A stretch of DNA of 64,000 nucleotides from the NCBI GenBank assembly GCA_963704355.1, contig OY969891.1, positions 1,612,001 through 1,676,000 on the forward strand. The letters are read 5' to 3'. Numbering within the stretch: position 1 is the stretch's first letter; every line of letters begins with the position of its first letter. Of this stretch, positions 17,363-25,073 are shown piece by piece. This DNA comes from Bog-473 sp963704355 (lineage in GTDB: Bacteria; Actinomycetota; Acidimicrobiia; Acidimicrobiales; RAAP-2). The notes beneath the pieces are model-generated. The model saw only the letters and a list, made by a program, of their open reading frames with translations, was not told the origin of the DNA and did no database searches. A program made the position numbers and the translations under genes.

Positions 17363-17569
17363 TCAGTTCCCTCCCCGCCCTCGTCGCACGGCGAGCAGGG
17401 AAAGAGCGGCGCGCTTGGCGTTAGCAAGGTGACTCGCATGACCGGTCACCCGGGCGAGGAGTAGTGCGCCTTCGATGAGGGCAAGGGCCGCCGAGGCCGT
17501 CTCGGCGACCGAGGCTTCTGGCCATCCGTCAGCGCGAAGCCGTGCGACGATGAGACCTTCCCAGTGGTC
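17363..17569 (-). pseudogene. TetR C-terminal domain remnant
   Basis: An open stretch on the minus strand with no start reads HWEGLIVARLRADGWPE and ASAALALIEGALLLARVTG, ending SLLAVRRGRGGN. This is the C-terminal ligand domain of a LmrA/YxaF-type TetR regulator. The DNA-binding domain is absent, so it is a truncated remnant. It lies between the MmyB-type gene and the intact TetR at 17669 in the same orientation as the latter. The region 17179-17362 holds nothing else. Confidence 0.6.
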
Positions 17570-17668
17570 AAAGCATACCGACGGTCGTCGTTCTGCCGAT
17601 TCCGGCGCGGAGGAGGCGCACCGATCCGTCCCGACTCATCATCCTCGACGACCGCGCAGGCACGAGGG

Positions 17669-18238
17669 TCAGGCACTGGTAGCGAGGGTCCGGAGGTCGG
17701 CGACGCAGTCGCGCATGATGGCGGCGAGTTGGCGTTTGTCGGTTCCGGTGGCCCATCGTTGCATGGCCAGGCGAAGTACTGTCATGCCGGTCTCGGCGGC
17801 CAGGTTCGCCTGTTGTTCGTTGACACCCCTGTCGCGCAGGGCGGTGGTGATGGCGTCGGCGTAGTGGGCGAGCTTGGCTAGCTCCCGCTCGCGCAACTCG
17901 GGGTTGGCAGCGATCACGGCGTGGCGATGGCAGGCCAGGTCCCGGCGAGTTTCGCCGAGCATTTCGGCTGCGCTATCGAGCCCTAGGGACATCGCTTCGA
18001 GGGGGCCAGCAGCCCGCGGTGCACCGATCACGCCGGCCAAAATCCGCTCCTCGAGGAGGCCAGCTCCACCGAAGAGCACTTCCCGTTTGTCGGCGAAGTG
18101 CCGGAAAAACGTGCGCTCTGTCAACCCAGCTCGCGCCGCGATCTCGGCGGCGGTGGTCTGGTCGAACCCCCGCTCGGCGAAGAGGACAAGAGCCGCTTCC
18201 TGCAAGCGCCCTCGACTGTTCGGCTCCCATCGGCCCAT
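17669..18238 (-). CDS. TetR-family transcriptional regulator
   Basis: 189-residue repressor. The N-terminal helix-turn-helix is GRLQEAALVLFAERGFDQTT then IAARAGLTERTFFRHFADKR, characteristic of the subfamily with the FFRHF recognition helix. The C-terminal part is a helical ligand domain. It is divergent from a nucleotide-sugar-epimerase-like gene, whose promoter contains inverted repeats that probably bind this protein. Confidence 0.92.
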   Translation of the reverse strand: MGRWEPNSRGRLQEAALVLFAERGFDQTTAAEIAARAGLTERTFFRHFADKREVLFGGAGLLEERILAGVIGAPRAAGPLEAMSLGLDSAAEMLGETRRDLACHRHAVIAANPELRERELAKLAHYADAITTALRDRGVNEQQANLAAETGMTVLRLAMQRWATGTDKRQLAAIMRDCVADLRTLATSA

Positions 18239-18256
18239 GACTTCGGATTACCCCTG

Positions 18257-18303
18257 TTGACAGTTACTGACATCAGTCCTAGAGTGATGTCTGTTCCTGA
18301 CAT
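18257..18303 (+). promoter_or_regulatory. Sigma70-like promoter with embedded operators
   Basis: A -35 TTGACA (18257-18262) and a -10 TAGAGT (18280-18285) are separated by 17 bp. Between them lies the palindrome ACTGA-CA-TCAGT (18266-18277), and downstream another, GATGTC-7-GACATC (18286-18291 and 18299-18304). A repressor bound at either would block transcription. The divergent TetR gene is the obvious candidate. Confidence 0.65.
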
Positions 18304-18325
18304 CCTAGTCTTTTGGAGGCACATT

Positions 18326-19249
18326 ATGAAGATCTTCGTCACCGGAGCATCGGGCTGGATCGGCTCGGCGGTCGTCCCCGAACTTCTTGGCGCTGGCCAC
18401 GAGGTGGTCGGCCTGGCTCGTTCGGACTCTTCTGCGAAGAAGCTGCAGGAAGCTGGCGCAATCGTCCGCAGAGGCGACCTCGACGACCCCGAAGGCCTGG
18501 CGGAGGCCGCCGCCGACTCCGACGGGGTCATCCACCTGGCCTTCCAGCACGAGACCGCGTTCGGCGGCGACTTCGCCACCGCCGGAGCGGCCGACCGTCG
18601 CGCCGTCGAAGCCATGGGTGCCGCCCTGGCCGGCTCGGACCGCCCCTTCGTGCTGGCCTCGGGCATGGTCGGCCTGGCCCTCGGGCGGCCGTCCACCGAG
18701 AACGACGGCCTCGTCGCCAGTCCCGAAATCCGGGCCAACCCCGCAGGCGTCCGCAGTGCTTCCGCCCTTTTGACCCTGTCGCTTCGGGGCATCGGCGTCC
18801 GTTCCTCGGTGCTGCGGTTCCCCCCGACGGTCCACGGCGACGGCGACCCCGGGTTCATGGCCATGTTCGTCGGCATCGCCCGCCAAAGTGGTGTGGCCGG
18901 CTACGTGGGTGATGGCACCAACCGCTGGCCGGCCGTGCACGTATCTGACGCCGCCCGGCTGGCCCGCCTGGCGGTCGAGGCCGCTCCCGCCGGCTCGGTG
19001 TTACACGCCGCGGGCGAAGAAGGCGTGCCCTTCCTGCGGATCGCTGAGGTCATGGGCCGCGGTCTCGGTCTTCCGACAGGGTCGGTGGACCCGGCCAACG
19101 CCTTCGAGCACTTCGGGTTCCTGGGCCTCTTCGCCGGGCTGGACAGCCCGGCCAGCGCCACCCTCACCCGCGAACTGCTCGGTTGGGAGCCCACTGGACC
19201 CAGCCTGCTCGAGGACCTCGAGAAGGACTACTACTACCAGGAGGTGTGA
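18326..19249 (+). CDS. NAD-dependent epimerase/dehydratase-family protein (extended SDR)
   Basis: 307-residue extended SDR. Its N-terminus is MKIFVTGASGWIGSAVVPEL, with the GxxGxxG nucleotide motif. The following regions (VIHLAFQHE; VHVSDAARLARLAVEA) match the NAD-epimerase group used on small carbonyls as well as sugars. The ATG at 18326 has TTTTGGAGG 6 nt upstream. It starts a three-gene redox series (this gene, the deazaflavin-type pseudogene, the MDR oxidoreductase) downstream of a TetR-controlled promoter. Confidence 0.9.
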   Translation: MKIFVTGASGWIGSAVVPELLGAGHEVVGLARSDSSAKKLQEAGAIVRRGDLDDPEGLAEAAADSDGVIHLAFQHETAFGGDFATAGAADRRAVEAMGAALAGSDRPFVLASGMVGLALGRPSTENDGLVASPEIRANPAGVRSASALLTLSLRGIGVRSSVLRFPPTVHGDGDPGFMAMFVGIARQSGVAGYVGDGTNRWPAVHVSDAARLARLAVEAAPAGSVLHAAGEEGVPFLRIAEVMGRGLGLPTGSVDPANAFEHFGFLGLFAGLDSPASATLTRELLGWEPTGPSLLEDLEKDYYYQEV

Positions 19250-19255
19250 TGTCGG

Positions 19256-19673
19256 ATGAGAGAGGACGTGCGCCAAGCGCTCGCCATCGACGCCTCGTCG
19301 ACGATGGAGGATCGCACGATTGACATCACCACGACTGGCCGACGTTCGGGCCAGCCTCGGCGTGTCGAGATCGTGTTCTACCGGTTAGGTGATGACATCT
19401 ACCTGAGCGGAATCCCTGCACCCACGACGCGCAACTGGTTTGGCCAACCTGGCCGCCCATGCGCAGTTCACCTTCCACCTCAAACACGACGTCGTCGCCG
19501 AACTTCCCGCGATGGCCACGGTCATCGTCGATCCCGCGGAGCGCCGGCGGGGTCCTCGCCGTTTTCGTCGAGGAGTTCAACCGTCGCAACGGTCCGGACA
19601 GTCCCTGGCCGAAGGCGGTTCTCGATGAATGGGTGAACAAAGCCCGTTGGCCAAGGTCACTTTCCAAGAGTGA
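19256..19673 (+). pseudogene. Deazaflavin (F420)-dependent nitroreductase-family gene, frameshifted
   Basis: Homology to the DUF385/F420-dependent reductase family continues across three frames. It starts with IDITTTGRRSGQPRRVEIVF, continues in the next frame as ANLAAHAQFTFHLKHDVVAE, then VLAVFVEEFNRRNG, and ends as SPLAKVTFQE before a stop at 19671. Three single-base frame changes are needed; the first falls in a T run (TGGTTTGGCC). Either the gene is dead or the sequence has indel errors. It sits 6 bp after the epimerase gene and would form part of the same redox operon. Confidence 0.75.
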
Positions 19674-19737
19674 TCTCGTCGGTCCGATCAGCTGCTTCAA
19701 GCCGCGCTCTGCGCTTGTCAACGTTTAAGGAGGTCTT

Positions 19738-20658
19738 GTGAGCCGAGCCGTCATCCACGATTCATTCGGGGGCCCCGAAATACTGGAGCTGCGCGAGGTT
19801 GAGGAACCGCACGCCGGCCTCGGCGAAGTCCGTGTCCGCGTCGCCGCCGCGGGACTCAACCCCATGGACTGGTTGATCCCCTCATCGGCCGAGTTGGCCC
19901 AGGGGTTTGGCTACACCCTGCCGTCTGGTTTCGGCCATGACTTTGCCGGCACCGTCGACGAGGTTGGTGAGGGAGTGGAGGGCTTTGCTGTCGGCGACCG
20001 TGTCTACGGCGGCGTGCTCGGCCGAGCCGTCGCCGACTACGCCTTGGTCAAGCCAGTTGCCGGCCGGCTATTCCACACACCTGACGGCATCAGTGACATC
20101 GTGGCCAGTACCCTCACGGTTGCCGGACTGAGCGCCGTCGCGGCGCTGGACGCGGTCGACCTGCGGGCCGACGACACGGTGCTGATCGGCGGTGCCGCCG
20201 GAGGCGTTGGCGTGTACGCGGTGCAGCTCGCCCAGATCGCCGGCGCGGCTGTGATCGGGACCTGCTCGGAAGGCACGTTCGAGTTCCTGCGGGAACTCGG
20301 GGCACAGCCGGTGACCTACGGCGCCGGATTGGCTGACCGGGTCCGGGCGCAGGCCCCCGCTGGGGTGACCGCGGCGACAGACCTATTTGGCAGGGAGACA
20401 ATCGAGGCCGCCCTGGAGCTCGGCGTCGCGCCTGGGCGGATCTCCACCATTATCAGGTGGCCGGACCCTCCCAGCGCCGTGCGCTCGACGGGCGGCGGCG
20501 AAGCCGAACCGGGCGCTCTTGGCCGGGTCACCGAGGCCATCCTCGCCGGAACGCTCACCGTGCCGATTGCTGCGACCTTTCCGATCGAGCAGATCCGCGA
20601 GGCTGTGAAAATGCAAGCGGGACGGCACGTTCACGGCAAGGTCGTAATCGCGCTGTGA
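19738..20658 (+). CDS. NADP-dependent quinone-oxidoreductase-like MDR protein
   Basis: 306-residue zinc-free medium-chain reductase. The N-terminal GroES-like domain reads HDSFGGPEILELREVEEPHA, with GFGHDFAGTVDEVGEGVEGF as the family signature. The Rossmann domain has LIGGAAGGVGVYAVQLAQ. No structural zinc cysteines are present, as expected for the quinone/enone reductase group. The GTG start has AAGGAGG 7 nt upstream. It completes the redox operon begun at 18326. Confidence 0.92.
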   Translation: MSRAVIHDSFGGPEILELREVEEPHAGLGEVRVRVAAAGLNPMDWLIPSSAELAQGFGYTLPSGFGHDFAGTVDEVGEGVEGFAVGDRVYGGVLGRAVADYALVKPVAGRLFHTPDGISDIVASTLTVAGLSAVAALDAVDLRADDTVLIGGAAGGVGVYAVQLAQIAGAAVIGTCSEGTFEFLRELGAQPVTYGAGLADRVRAQAPAGVTAATDLFGRETIEAALELGVAPGRISTIIRWPDPPSAVRSTGGGEAEPGALGRVTEAILAGTLTVPIAATFPIEQIREAVKMQAGRHVHGKVVIAL

Positions 20659-20710
20659 CCGTATGGGGCGAGGGTCAGCCGGGTTCCGGCCGCCTGTGCG
20701 CATTGGGTGG

Positions 20711-21246
20711 TGAACCCGAGGGTAGGGCACTGCCGTCGACCTAGGTTTGGGAGAAGATCCAGAGGGTGATCTCGTGGGCGACCCGATAGGTCGTCGACCA
20801 GCTGTTGGCGGACCCAACATCGGCGTTTCGTCGTCTGCGGTATCCATTACCGCCGGTTCAGGGCCGGTGATGTCTTGTTGCTTGCCGAAGGACGTGATCG
20901 TCGAGAACAGGGCGACTGAGCGATTGTCCCAGCACACTTCTTCGAGAGCCTGCCGATCCGACGTGAGTACCGACCCGTGACAGGCCTCTCGAGCTCCCCT
21001 CCGAGCGTGTCTTTACGGTGCGGGAAAGGGAGGGATCATGAGGAACCTGAGGGGATCGAAACGCAACCACCAGGAAAGTCCTCGGAAAGGCCTGGTCAGA
21101 ACACCGTGAACCAGACATTCGCAATGTAGAGGCCGAGGGTTCGAGTCCCTTCACCTCAGACCTTCACCTCCAGACCTTCACCTCCACGAAAGGCCAAGTC
21201 ACAGGTCTAAAGTGGGACCCCCCCAGAATCACCGAGCGCTACGCGT
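20711..21246 (+). repeat. Cassette repeat R5 with triplicated acceptor end
   Basis: Full-length copy collinear with R2 from TGAACCCGAG to GAGCGCTACG. The core begins with TTCGCAA at 21118. Its end is unusual: the acceptor sequence CCTTCACCTC(C) occurs three times in tandem within 21148-21187, each followed by AGA except the last. The pre-core decamer is single here (GTGTCTTTACGGTGCGGG), as against the tandem pair in R4. The tail contains GGCCAAGTCACAGG, matching other copies. Confidence 0.85.
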
Positions 21247-21278
21247 GGCTTTGGGTAGAAGAAGTCGCTCCGAAGCGG

Positions 21279-22451
21279 TCAGCCAGTCGAATGGGCAGAA
21301 AGCGCAGCATCCCAGGTTTTGTGCCAGTGGCCGATCAGAGGTTCGCCAACTCCCCCGACCAGTGACCCGGCACCGCTGTCGTAGCCGCGTTGGCAGGCTT
21401 CGGTGGCCGCGTAGTCCTCCTGATCGAGGATGCTCAGATTCACGCCCATCACCTCCTCGCAGGCGGCGCGCCCCTCGGCGTTCATCTCGCCTGGGCGTCC
21501 TTCGATGAGATGCACGACGCTCTCGCCCGGGCGGGCGCCCGGAGAGACCCGATGCATGGAACCACCTTCCATGTGGTCGACCAAGACGGTGGCAGGGTAG
21601 ATGCAGGTGACCATGATCGTGTCGAGTCGTTCCGGCCAGTTCGCCTCGGGCAGGTCTGCGAGCTTTTCGATTCCCTTAAATGGCACACACATACGACTGT
21701 GTGGTCCGAAGGTGTCGACTGCGCAGTTGTCGGACAGGAAAGGAAGCAGGCTCTCGCGGTGGAGCGTGGGAACGTGATACGCCTCGTTGTTGAGGTCGAT
21801 CATGAGTTTCCAGTTGGCGGCCTTTCGGAGCACACGCTCGGAGCCGCTGCGATAGCGGCCATAGCCGAGCCACGCGTACTCGTCGACAAGGGGATCGAGA
21901 AATCCGTCCACTTCTACGTCAGGCCGGAGACCCACCACGACCAACCCGGCCTGAACCGCCACGGGAAGTCGCAGCAGCCCGCGCTCGTCGACGTCGAGTG
22001 CCGGGAACCGATCGCGGTTGGGCAAGCCGACCAGATTTCCCTGCAGGTCGTAGTTCCATCCGTGATAGGGGCAGGTCAGGCGACGGCGATTGCCAACGCC
22101 GTCGCATAGCGTCATGCCTCGGTGGGAGCACGCATTGAGGAAGGCATAGAGCTCCCCATCTTGATGACGAGTGACCACCACCGGCACTCCGGCGACCTCC
22201 CGGGCGACGATGTCCCCGGGTTCGGAGACATCGCCCGCCCATGCGATCACCTGCGGCGTTCGCCGAAAGAGCACCTCCCGCTCGAGCGCGAAGCGGTCGG
22301 GATCGGTGAAGACCGACCCGTCACCGACAAACGTCGAACCTCCCAGGTCGGTCGTGTCGGCAAGGATGTTGGCGATCATGCGGCGGCCAATTTCGATCAT
22401 CTGCCTGGACGGCGAGGGTGCTGCGACGGTGTCATCCATCTGGGCGCTCAC
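21279..22451 (-). CDS. Rieske-type aromatic ring-hydroxylating dioxygenase, alpha subunit
   Basis: 390-residue oxygenase. The Rieske [2Fe-2S] ligands are visible as CSHRG and CPYHGW, spaced normally. The catalytic mononuclear iron site is in DLNNEAYHVPTLH (two His) plus an Asp further on (LDQEDY). The alpha-only organisation, with no small subunit or ferredoxin nearby, is common. Its start overlaps the stop of the upstream amidohydrolase by 4 nt (ATGA). Substrate unknown; choline- or aryl-oxygenase-like proteins share this layout. Confidence 0.92.
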   Translation of the reverse strand: MSAQMDDTVAAPSPSRQMIEIGRRMIANILADTTDLGGSTFVGDGSVFTDPDRFALEREVLFRRTPQVIAWAGDVSEPGDIVAREVAGVPVVVTRHQDGELYAFLNACSHRGMTLCDGVGNRRRLTCPYHGWNYDLQGNLVGLPNRDRFPALDVDERGLLRLPVAVQAGLVVVGLRPDVEVDGFLDPLVDEYAWLGYGRYRSGSERVLRKAANWKLMIDLNNEAYHVPTLHRESLLPFLSDNCAVDTFGPHSRMCVPFKGIEKLADLPEANWPERLDTIMVTCIYPATVLVDHMEGGSMHRVSPGARPGESVVHLIEGRPGEMNAEGRAACEEVMGVNLSILDQEDYAATEACQRGYDSGAGSLVGGVGEPLIGHWHKTWDAALSAHSTG

Positions 22452-24172
22452 CGCTGGCCTCGGACCAATCGGCCAGGTCGGGCTCCAGTGTCCACGCCGT
22501 CGACGAAGGTCACGACACCGGATTTGATGGTCGCGGCATAGCCTTTCGCTCGTTGCACGAGCCGTGACCCACCGGCGGGAAGGTCGGACACCACCACCGG
22601 CGGTTCGAGTTGCAGCGCTTCGTAATCGATGACATTGACGTCAGCGAGCATCCCGGGCTCGAGGGTGCCTCGGTCGTGAAGGCCGTAGAGCCGGGCAGTG
22701 TCGCGGGTCTGCTTGCGGACCGCCAACTCCAGCGGGAGGCGCTGGCCCCGTTGGCGATCGCGGGTCCAGTGAGTGAGCATGAAGGTGGGGATGGATGCGT
22801 CACAGATGACGCCGCAATGGGCCCCGCCATCGCCGAGGCCGTTGGCTGAACGGGGATGCAAGAGCATCTCACGGGCCGGTTCGAGGCTCCCGTCGGCATA
22901 GTTGAGGATCGGCAGGTACAACAGCCCGGTTCCTTCACCAGCCAAGAGCGCGTCGTACGCCATCTCGAAGGGGGTGCGTCCGGCAGCCGCAGCCAGCGCC
23001 GACAAGGAGCGTTCTGGCCCAGGTTCGTATTGGGGAGGATCGCCGAGGACAAACGTACGGTCGCAGGCGGCGGCGATCCGGGTCGCCGATTCCTCGTCGG
23101 GCTGCCACTCGATGATGGAGCGACGTACCTCCGCAGTCCGAAGTGCGCTGATGAGCGCGGCGGGCGTCAGCCGTTGCGCTTTGAGCTCTTGGTAGGCCGG
23201 AACGAGGTCGAAGATGCAGTAGGTGGTGAAGTGCCCTGACAACAGGCCGGTCGCTCGCCCGGCCACCTGCGGCCACAGATCTGCACCCTCGTCCGCCGCC
23301 GCCGTCGTCATGTCCATCAGTTCTCGCCACAGTTCGGGTTCGGCATCGACTTGGACGAGAGCGAAGGTGACGGGCCGCTTGATCTTGGCGGACAGCCGAC
23401 GCATCCAATCCACCTCCTTCGCCGGGCTGAGGACGTCCTCTCCGGCGACGCCGGCCGGGGCGAGCTCGAAGACACCCGCCCCCAGGTCGCCGAGGGCCTC
23501 CCCAATGCCGAACAGCTCGTCCTCGGCTGCGTAGGTACCCGGCACCGGTTCGCCGTCAATGGCTCGGTGGGCGATGGTGCGCGAGGTCGAGAACCCGAGC
23601 GCTCCGGCGCTGATCGCGTCTCGAACGATCTCACGCATGGCATCGATGTCTGAAGGGGTCGCCGGTTCGTTCCTGGCTCCTCGATCACCCATGACGTATG
23701 TCCGGACGGCCCCGTGGGCGACCTGGGCACCGACATCCACCGTCCACTTGCGTCGGTCGAGCGCGTCGAGATACTCGGGGAACGACTCCCACTGCCAATC
23801 GATCCCCTCGGCAAGCGCGGTACCGGGGATGTCCTCCACGCCCTCCATCAGTCCGATGAGCCAATTCCGCCTTGTGGGGCGCACCGGCGCGAAGCCAACG
23901 CCGCAGTTGCCCATCACCACGGTGGTGACACCGTGCAACGCAGATGGTGCGAGCAGATCGTCCCAGGTGGCCTGGCCGTCGTAGTGGGTGTGGATGTCGA
24001 CCCATCCCGGCGTCACCAAGAGTCCGGTCCCATCAAAGACCGGGCTCCCGGTGTCCTGGAGATCGGACCCGATGGCAACGATGTGGTCGCCCTCGATTGC
24101 GACGTCTCCGCGCACGGGCGGCGCACCGGTCCCGTCGACAATCGTCCCGTTACGGATCAACAGATCGGACAC
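22448..24172 (-). CDS. Amidohydrolase, N-acyl-D-amino-acid deacylase-like
   Basis: 574-residue amidohydrolase-superfamily enzyme. Metal-binding HxH is in TPGWVDIHTHYDGQ, with the family segment TTVVMGNCGVGFAPV after it, then GDGGAHCGVICD near the C-terminus for the catalytic Asp. The C-terminal extension reads LADVNVIDYEAL. D-aminoacylases and related deacylases have this order. GTG at 24172 is preferred to TTG at 24190 because AAGGAG lies 6 nt upstream. Coupled to the Rieske gene and divergent from a TetR regulator. Confidence 0.9.
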   Translation of the reverse strand: MSDLLIRNGTIVDGTGAPPVRGDVAIEGDHIVAIGSDLQDTGSPVFDGTGLLVTPGWVDIHTHYDGQATWDDLLAPSALHGVTTVVMGNCGVGFAPVRPTRRNWLIGLMEGVEDIPGTALAEGIDWQWESFPEYLDALDRRKWTVDVGAQVAHGAVRTYVMGDRGARNEPATPSDIDAMREIVRDAISAGALGFSTSRTIAHRAIDGEPVPGTYAAEDELFGIGEALGDLGAGVFELAPAGVAGEDVLSPAKEVDWMRRLSAKIKRPVTFALVQVDAEPELWRELMDMTTAAADEGADLWPQVAGRATGLLSGHFTTYCIFDLVPAYQELKAQRLTPAALISALRTAEVRRSIIEWQPDEESATRIAAACDRTFVLGDPPQYEPGPERSLSALAAAAGRTPFEMAYDALLAGEGTGLLYLPILNYADGSLEPAREMLLHPRSANGLGDGGAHCGVICDASIPTFMLTHWTRDRQRGQRLPLELAVRKQTRDTARLYGLHDRGTLEPGMLADVNVIDYEALQLEPPVVVSDLPAGGSRLVQRAKGYAATIKSGVVTFVDGVDTGARPGRLVRGQR

Positions 24173-24210
24173 GCACCGCTCCTTGGTCAACCCCGTCGAT
24201 GAGGGAAGTA

Positions 24211-24231
24211 AGACAGATTCAATTTTTGTCT
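24211..24231. promoter_or_regulatory. Candidate operator between amidohydrolase and TetR
   Basis: Imperfectly spaced inverted repeat AGACA (24211-24215) and TGTCT (24227-24231) in an A/T-rich segment of the divergent promoter region. It may bind the adjacent TetR protein. The arms are short, so confidence is modest. Confidence 0.35.
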
Positions 24232-24253
24232 CACCTAAGCTAACATCTTGCTC

Positions 24254-24856
24254 GTGGTAGTGACAACACCCGAGGTCGACTTCCGCGAGCGCCTCGTGGC
24301 GGCGACGGCGGCGCTAATCGACGAGGACGGTCCGTTGGCCGTCCGGGTGGACAAGATCGCCCGGAGAGCTGGGTGCTCACGGGCCACCGTTTACCGCTAT
24401 GTCGCCGACAAGGATGAGCTCGTGCGCGAGGTGCTCGTCTCGCGCTCGGCCGAGATCGCCGAGCGTTTAGAAGCAGACATCGACGGAAGCGGCGACCCGG
24501 CTGACTGGATCGTCAACGGACTTCTCGCTCACGCCGAAGCGATACGCGCCGAACCGTGGTTCCAGGCCCTCGACAGGCAAGGAGCGACCGCCGCCATCGC
24601 CCGAGTGGGTGGCGGGCCGCAAGCGGTCGCCGGCTTGGCGACCCCGATCGTCGCTCGGTTCTTGAACCGGATCGCCGAACGCGGCGCGCTTCGCCCAGAC
24701 ATCACCATTGCGGAAGCGACCGAATGGCTCGTCGATGTCCACGTCACCTTGCTCAGCCCTCTCTTTGCCGACCGCTCTCCCGATCAACGCGCTCGGGCTC
24801 TGCACAATTTCGTGGCATATCCACTACTAATCCACCCTCCACCCCCCAAACCTTAA
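24254..24856 (+). CDS. TetR-family transcriptional regulator
   Basis: 200-residue repressor. Helix-turn-helix: FRERLVAATAALIDEDGPLA and KIARRAGCSRATVYRYVADK. The C-terminal ligand domain follows. The start is uncertain: TTG at 24248, GTG at 24254 or GTG at 24260 are all close together, and no clear ribosome-binding site helps. Divergent from the amidohydrolase/Rieske pair and upstream of a sulfatase, it is likely the local regulator. Confidence 0.88.
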   Translation: MVVTTPEVDFRERLVAATAALIDEDGPLAVRVDKIARRAGCSRATVYRYVADKDELVREVLVSRSAEIAERLEADIDGSGDPADWIVNGLLAHAEAIRAEPWFQALDRQGATAAIARVGGGPQAVAGLATPIVARFLNRIAERGALRPDITIAEATEWLVDVHVTLLSPLFADRSPDQRARALHNFVAYPLLIHPPPPKP

Positions 24857-25073
24857 ATGCGCGTAGGTGCCTCATGTCAGGGCCCGATCACTAGTCGGCG
24901 GAGACGGCGAACTCTGGCGGCCACTGCCTCAAGACCTGGGACGCCGCGCTTTGTGCCCAGCCAACCAATTGACGGACAATCGAGTGTGGCTCTGTGCATT
25001 GCGACAAGCCGATTGGAGCTATGTGACCACGAGACTATTTGACCGCCATGGCCGGTAACGGAAGGACAGCTCG

